Of a stretch of 64,000 nucleotides of DNA, positions 57,601 to 64,000 are shown one piece after another; position 1 is the stretch's first letter, and each line of letters starts with the position of its first letter. A model generated the notes under the pieces. That model did not search any database, had not been told where the DNA came from, and saw only the letters and a program-made list of their open reading frames with translations. The translations under genes and the position numbers were made by a program. Origin of the DNA: Ananas comosus (taxonomy: Eukaryota > Streptophyta > Magnoliopsida > Poales > Bromeliaceae); assembly GCF_001540865.1 (NCBI RefSeq), contig NC_033626.1, forward strand, positions 248,001-312,000, written 5' to 3'.

Positions 57601-60600
57601 TTCTTTCAAGTTGTGGCTGAGGGAATTCAGTTGCTTTCTTTCACAGTTTCTGAACCTGGGCAATTCACACTAATCATCTTTGACACAAAAGCGAACGAAA
57701 GCATTTCTCCTATGGTGTATGATTATTATGTATTTATAGGTATCTATTTATGGTTACGTCTTTCTTGTGATTCATCATAATCCATACATTTTTTTTTCCT
57801 TTACATTTTATGGAACCTTTTTCATGAAATGAGAAATTCTGTCGTATGCTTGTTTGAGGCCACAAGCCTACAAGCCTGAGCAAGTAGTAAATCCCATTTG
57901 GTATGTTTATTTGTAATCTCGGAAATGGGGGCCATGTTGCACCTAAAAACCTTTTTCACTTAATCCCTGGCATTAAGTTTCTGTTCCGTGTTGACTGGAT
58001 TTCAGTATGACTTTTCACATTTTTAGGTTATTGCCATGGGTCAAACAGCTTTGCGAATGGTTCTGGTTTAGCCCATTCTATTGCTGGTAGAATGTCATTC
58101 TTCACAGTTTTTCTGGAGGATCAGTACCATAACCCATCTCCAATTGAAGCGGAAAGGCTTTATGTGCGAATCCTTTGCAAAAATGGCACATATGAAGTGA
58201 GCACAATTATCTTCCCTCTGAGAAATGTTAGTGGTAAGGCTCTTTACTCATTTCCAAACCTTTATTTCAACACTTTCTGAGAATAATAATTCCTAGAAGA
58301 TGGCTTTCATAGAGCGCGCTCCTGTTTCTGGACAATTTTACTTCCCTGAAGGACCTTCAGGATATGTTCCTTCATTGCCCAAAAATGAGGTCAAACCATA
58401 AGAGAACTTGTGCTTCACGGTTTTATAATAAGTGTGGATGATACTGAAGTTCCGCTATTGTCTATTTAGATCATTGGAAGATCAACAGTTCGAGCTAGTG
58501 AATTTCATGTCGCCTTTACCGCTCGAAAATCTGGAAATTATGAGATCTGGGTGTCATGCGGAAACGTTGCAATAAACAATGAGAGCCCTTATTTGTTGAA
58601 AGTTTTACCAGGTACTCGGCTGGTTCTTTTATTAACTCCTGTTATACTAATTCTGCAGCATAATAACATAGACTACCACATAACAGGCATCTCATAAATT
58701 CTTTGAATAATTTCCTGTATTGAGCAAGTTTTGTTTAATCTGCTTTAACTTTTCCACCATATTCTAGTAAATTGTACTGTTTTTGTGAGTTTCATTATTA
58801 CTTTGTAATCCATTCCCATGAATATATGCGGACGATATTTGTATGTTCATTTAGTAGTTGATGATTATTCTTGGTTGGCTTCTTTGCAGGCTTGGTTAGT
58901 ACATCACTATCAAATGTTGTTAAATTTGCACCTAGTGTAAAGAGGCTTATGAAGAATGAAGTCGTTGTGCAACTTTCTGATTCTTTTCTGAATCCAGTTT
59001 TCTCACAGAAGTCAAAATTGAGTTTAGGAGCAAATAATTCAAGTTTCATGACATGGGCATTCATTGACAATGAAGATGGAACATATACTGGCTACTACAT
59101 GGCAAGAGATACTGGTGCCTTCAACATATGCATTTTGTTTCAGGATGAACATTTGCCTCCTTGTCCTTTTGAGGTCCATGTGTATGAAAGTAAGTCCTTA
59201 AAACTTGAAACTGATACCTTTCTGTTGGTTATATAAGGTGGCAACCATAACAAATTAAAAAATGCACCATTCAATTCCTACATGGCTACATGTATATAGT
59301 CACTAAATAATGGAGTTATGAAGTAGTAAGTCTGCAGTAGTGTTCTAATTCACAGAGCTATTCATATAGTGATTTTAATATAACAACATTGTTATCTATT
59401 AACTGGTTCAAATCTTGCATGTTGATGGATGCTACGTTGGATTTTTTTTTTTTTTCTCAAAAGGAATTTTCTTTCTGTTTTTTTTCCTGCTTTTTTGTTT
59501 TTTCCCCCTCCTAAAATCTCATGAATTTGAAATAATGTTGCATTCTTAGTTCCTTTTGATTATTTTCTACATCAATGAAGTGAATCGTTAAATGGTTGAA
59601 AATTCTTGTAGGTAAGTATTTTTCTGAGGCACACAATGATAGCATTTTGGTTTGGGAGGACGAGTCGGTTGCTTTTGATGTACTATTAAATGACTACATT
59701 GCAGGAGGCCAAGCAAAATTAATTGAATCATCTATAGTAAGACATTGCAACTGTTACTATATCTGTGTTTTGTGTCTGTATTTTGTGTTTCTCAGTTTCC
59801 TGTCAGCCATTCTCCTGCTTGTTTCACTTATACAAGCTTCATTAGTTCACTTTTTCTTGGAACACTGATCTTGAGGTTGAGACAAGTTTGCATTTCGATC
59901 CATCAGCTTCAAAATTCTGTAGAATCCCATTTTACAATGCATTCAATTAGAGTCAACTGATGCATAGAAATCCTAGATTTTATCTTATTTACTCCATTTT
60001 ACTTCAATGTTTTCTGCCTTATAGATTTAAAATTGGAAAGCATCCAGGAAATCCAGGTTAGTGAGTGGCCTTAAATTTAGCAACTTCAGTAGGCCAATGT
60101 CCACACTATATTTTCATTCCATCTTGTTAATAACTTAACATGCATGGCAAATCTATGCATTATGTGCTGTTTTTATCATATTATAAGATTAATGCATGTC
60201 CCAGTAATGGTTCATGCTGCTGGGATAATCTAACATATTGCAATAACATGCTTATTTGAGGATTAGAACTTACTGTTGCTTTTGTCTTGAAAGCCACAAC
60301 ATGGGTCACTCCTGCTGTACGGACAACTCTTTCGTTACACTCCGTTTAAAGGATATTTCGGAAACGATTCATTTTCATACACATTTTCGGATACAAATAA
60401 TAATAATGCTACTGCCACTGTATTCATCTCAGTCCTCTGCAAGCCACCTCAATTTGTTTCCTTGCCCACTCAATTGCGTGCAACTGAAGATGTAGTTAGT
60501 CCAAAATTCGGGTAAGTACAGTTCCATATGAGATTAGTATTTACGTATCTAACTTATCAGCTATTTCCAACTCTTTAAGGTTAATTTTATATCATTATAA

Positions 60601-63600
60601 TTCATTCTTTCCATTTTATGCGTAGTAGTGGCTTTTCGGGGTTCGAAGTGTTTTATTCAGATGCAGCAGAAAATATCTCTGTTACAATAAGTGCACGGTT
60701 CGGCACAATGTATCTTGCTCCGATGTCAATATACTTGGTCCAACCGCTGGGAAGTATGCTTGCAGTGAACCGAGGTGGCAGAGCTGGGAAGGAGTTAACC
60801 TTGGTGGGGCAAGTTGAAACAATTAACGCTGCTTTGGAGTCGGTACAATATATTGGGTATTGTCTAAATATTGGTCTTTTCTCGTCTTTTCTAGGTTTGT
60901 TTATAGTTCCAATATAGGCATTCTCTACATATATATTCTGGATAATTGCTCTCTAAATTTGACTTATTTAACATTATGTCGGTGCTTTTTCCTTCTTCCG
61001 ATTAAATGCTTTCGTTTGATTGCTTGATTGGTTTTCTACTGTTTGGTTTGAGATAGCTTTATAGTTACATTGTCGAGGTTTCCTTTTGTTTCAAATGATT
61101 CTATACGTAGTAGATGCCATGCAAACTTGTGAAGATTTTCTGGAGTTTTTAGTTCTTCATTTTTATATGTACTTATTTCTTTCATTTTCATGCAGCAACG
61201 AGAATTTCTGCGGAAATGATATTATCAATCTATATGCCATGAATAAGAATGGAGTGCAGGATGCTCGCGTGCCAATTTTTGTTGAACCCATTAACGATCC
61301 ACCAATCATACATGCTCCCAAGTCTATAGTTCTTGGAAAGATGGAATCAAGTGACGGATATCAGATATATGACAGGCAAAGAGATGTGTTTGATTTCTTA
61401 GTGGTTGAACCAGATATTTTTGGCTTTCCGGGTAATACAATGAGAATAGAACTGAAATTTATCATTTGTTTGGAGTTAATTTTGAGCTAAATAGAAGTTC
61501 GTGATTTGTTATTTGATTTCTCAGGGAACAAATCTCATTTTGTGATCACATTCTCCTTGGAAGTGAATGATGGATCTTTGTCGACACTTCTGCCCGTCAA
61601 TCTCATTAGTACAGCTGAACTGAAGATCACAGGGAATGATCAGTGGCAGCCCCTTCAAACTTATGTGACAATTTCCAACCATTTTGTGCTTAAAGGCAAA
61701 GGGTTCAGATTTCGTGGGTCAGTTGGGGATTGCAATAATGCACTACAGCAGCTAATTTATCAAGTAAAGTTACTGCTCTCTCGTTAGCCATTCTAATTTT
61801 CAATAAGAACTGAGTTGTCCTGTTTTTCCGGTGAATCGTAATCTGCTGTCACCACATTTTTTAAGGACATATAAGTTTTCTAATATAGTGAGAAAAAAAA
61901 AAAGATCTTTAAAAGTTTTCTTGTCATTGTTGCTGTTGAATGCAGCTAACTGTTAAAATAGATTTTCAAAATTAAGCATTTTCAACAGAGCTTATTTATC
62001 AAGGAAGAGAGAGGCATCTATGTCCTTTTTCCTCTTTAACTATAAGGTAGTCCCACTATTTCTGTTTGATAATTATCAAAATTGTTGAATGTTTTAACTT
62101 ATATAGAAAGAAAATGCTGTAGCTGGTTAATAATTATCCTTATGTGTTTTAACTCTACAACCATTGTGTAGATTTGAAGCTCTAATTTGCTGCCTAAGAA
62201 CTTCTGTTTGTTTGTTCAGATTTTATATTTTCAATTGCGTAGGCATTTGAAGTTTCGACCTTATTCAATCAAAAGATGATCTGGTTTTATCAGGTGATAA
62301 GTGAAGCATAATGTGCGAGTTCCTTTTCTGAATCGTCTAGCGGTGATATTATAATGTTTCTTTACTTAAGTGTGATATTAGACGAATTTGAGTTGGGACA
62401 TGTACACATATTACTTTGGAGCATTTATTTATTTGATTTTGAAACGTTTTGAATCATCCGCAATGCTATATACCATGAATATTTCAAGTCTCCATTTTCC
62501 GTTTGGAGAGTTTATATCAAGCCTTGCTTATGGATCTTTTCTCAACATTCTCGGCCATGTTTCTTCTTACTAAAAACCCTTTATGTCGATCCTTTTTTAT
62601 AGTAGATTTTGAATGCTATTTTACTGATTTCTAATCACAATTCTTGTAATATCTTCTTTCCCTATAGGGCACAAATCATGATGCAGTTTTAACAGTCACC
62701 GTAAATGATATGGGCAACTATGGATGCTATCCAGATTGCGCCGACATGATGTCATCACCGCTTTCCACTGAGGTTACCATAAATCTAATCAGAAGGAGGC
62801 CAATTAGTTCAAGAACAACACTTTGTCAGTATTATTACCAATATTTTTTGCCTGATGCCCACATTTATTTTCCTTCTTCAACATCACTGAAGAAATAAAA
62901 GTCAAAAGCTGAAAAGTACTAATCATAGTTTCAAATACAAAACTGCAAAAGTAGTATAGCAACTAGAATCCAAAGACCTCGAACTTAACGCGTGGGTGGA
63001 CAATAAATCTTAACACTACAGTTGTTATTCCTTGACATATTTTATGGGGATAATCTATTTCGTCCCCGTATAATCTTTCTATTCCAGGACAAGTGACAAA
63101 ATATGTGGATTTAGATTACAGGAGTAGCTACAATGGTTAGATGGATAATTGTGATGATAAAGGATTAGCTAAATGTTTAAGGGGCAGTAGAAAATACAGG
63201 GAGGGATAGAATAATTTTAGGGAACAGATACAGCAGTTCCTTGGCGATTCTAGAATGACTCAGTTCGATATGAATGAGTATTCCTAAGCCTTTTTCATTA
63301 ATGTTCGGTAAAAAGAAGCTGTCGCTTGAGTTATCTCCTGGTCGTCACCAACGAATCTCTGCCTTATAATTTTTCAATCCTTTCCCTGATAATTGGTTTT
63401 AGACCTCGTTTAATACGATTCAGAAGAAAAGCTAAGTACAAGTTGAACTATTCAAATCATGTAACTAAAACATCACAATCCAAGCATCCATCAGATATTT
63501 CATCGTGTATTTTACAATGTTCTTCTTGGTTTTAATGAATGGGAATTACATGTTAATATGTTGCAGTGCTTGGATCAGCACTAGTTATCGAGATTTTCAT

Positions 63601-63953
63601 GATGATTCTCCTTGGCGGGGTGCTTCTGTTCTTTATCTGTAAATGTATGAATGCTCTTCAAAAAGAGAGACAAGAACATGCTGATAATGTTCGGTTTCCT
63701 TCAGAAGAAAATCACGGCGATGACATGGTACATTCGCTTCACTTTTCGCCTTTTCTGGAGAAAATTTGGAGCCTCCTTGCATTGTGTTTGAGCATGATTG
63801 TTTCTGATTTTAGAATCGCATATTTTCTGCTTCGATCTTATCTTCATGTTATCTTGTATTTTGCTTCACTATGCAGATGAATGCCTCGACATCGGCGAAT
63901 ATGAATCCAACTCCCTCTTCATTTGCACTTCCTGAATCCAGCTTTCGGCAAAG
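54654..63953 (+). CDS. GEX2: GAMETE EXPRESSED 2 (GEX2)-type gamete adhesion protein, 16 exons, 3' end outside the window
   Basis: Exons: 54654-54759, 55673-56017, 56297-56635, 57413-57739, 58027-58233, 58313-58389, 58470-58611, 58890-59189, 59612-59736, 60294-60511, 60626-60856, 61196-61431, 61525-61763, 62668-62824, 63567-63727, 63877-63953 (incomplete). Together they give about 1095 residues. A signal peptide (LFRVSSSILCIFMSISPPI) is followed by several filamin-type immunoglobulin repeats, each on one or two exons, with conserved GxF/GxY closures (FIPIWVGQFTMVV, FVPKLAGNFFLHVYG, VSEPGQFTLIIFD, ARDTGAFNICILFQ). Exons 9-10 encode a different bacterial-cadherin-like module (HGSLLLYGQLFRYTPFKGYF then GNDSFSYTFSD). 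A transmembrane helix (ALVIEIFMMILLGGVLLFFI) and a basic cytosolic tail complete it. In Arabidopsis GEX2 is a sperm plasma-membrane protein needed for gamete attachment. Exon 6 and the N-terminal exon are the least certain. Confidence 0.9.
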
Positions 63954-64000
63954 GTAACTCCTTGTTACCACCTAAAGCATCAATTTAGCACATCAAGATC

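Noticed and set aside
1..64000. CRISPR arrays, bacterial operons, viral insertions or rRNA genes
   Set aside because: None seen. Repeats are eukaryotic transposons and microsatellites, and all genes are plant nuclear genes.

Overview
This window is nuclear DNA of a flowering plant. All multi-exon genes have GT-AG introns, the intergenic DNA is AT-rich, and it is full of small transposons (MITEs, SINEs, Helitron ends, a solo LTR). Gene GC content is bimodal: the UDP-glucuronate epimerase, the glycosyltransferase and one membrane-protein gene are extremely GC-rich, while the gamete protein and the wax gene are ordinary. That bimodality suggests a commelinid monocot; I cannot name the species from the sequence. 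There is one 522-base assembly gap (47366-47887) and six isolated single N bases.

Layout from left to right. (1) 178-3216, plus strand: a seven-exon gene for a conserved, probably plastid-targeted protein of unknown function. (2) 3856-4773 and 7645-9118, minus strand: two paralogous multi-pass membrane proteins, one intronless and AT-rich, one with an intron and a GC-rich first exon. (3) 14591-16133, minus: a UGT90-like UDP-glycosyltransferase whose frame is broken only by a single N. (4) 23462-26961, plus: a ten-exon ankyrin-RING E3 ubiquitin ligase, the XBAT32 orthologue type. (5) 29072-29290, plus: a 72-residue HLH-like protein. (6) 31717-41215, minus: an eleven-exon CER3/WAX2/GLOSSY1-type wax gene whose introns carry many transposons, including a perfect solo LTR. 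(7) 50022-51503, minus: an intronless Golgi UDP-glucuronate 4-epimerase (GAE). (8) 54654 to the right edge, plus: sixteen exons of a GEX2-type gamete adhesion protein, cut off by the window just before its C-terminus.

The genes do not form a pathway. Each is an independent transcription unit, as usual in plants. Exon joins were checked by phase: the seven-exon gene, the XBAT32 gene and the CER3 gene all close exactly in frame (325, 482 and 623 residues).

The most unusual material lies between the genes. A group of foldback elements sits directly inside or next to (TA)n microsatellites, and the ends of the clearest copies are themselves hairpins. Two size classes share the same outermost sequence. 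The CER3 promoter is tandemly duplicated, including its TATA box. A Mutator-like MITE with a 9-base target duplication carries a GC-rich insert. A 90-base tandem repeat overlaps the glycosyltransferase stop codon. An inverted-repeat assembly join lies in a CER3 intron.
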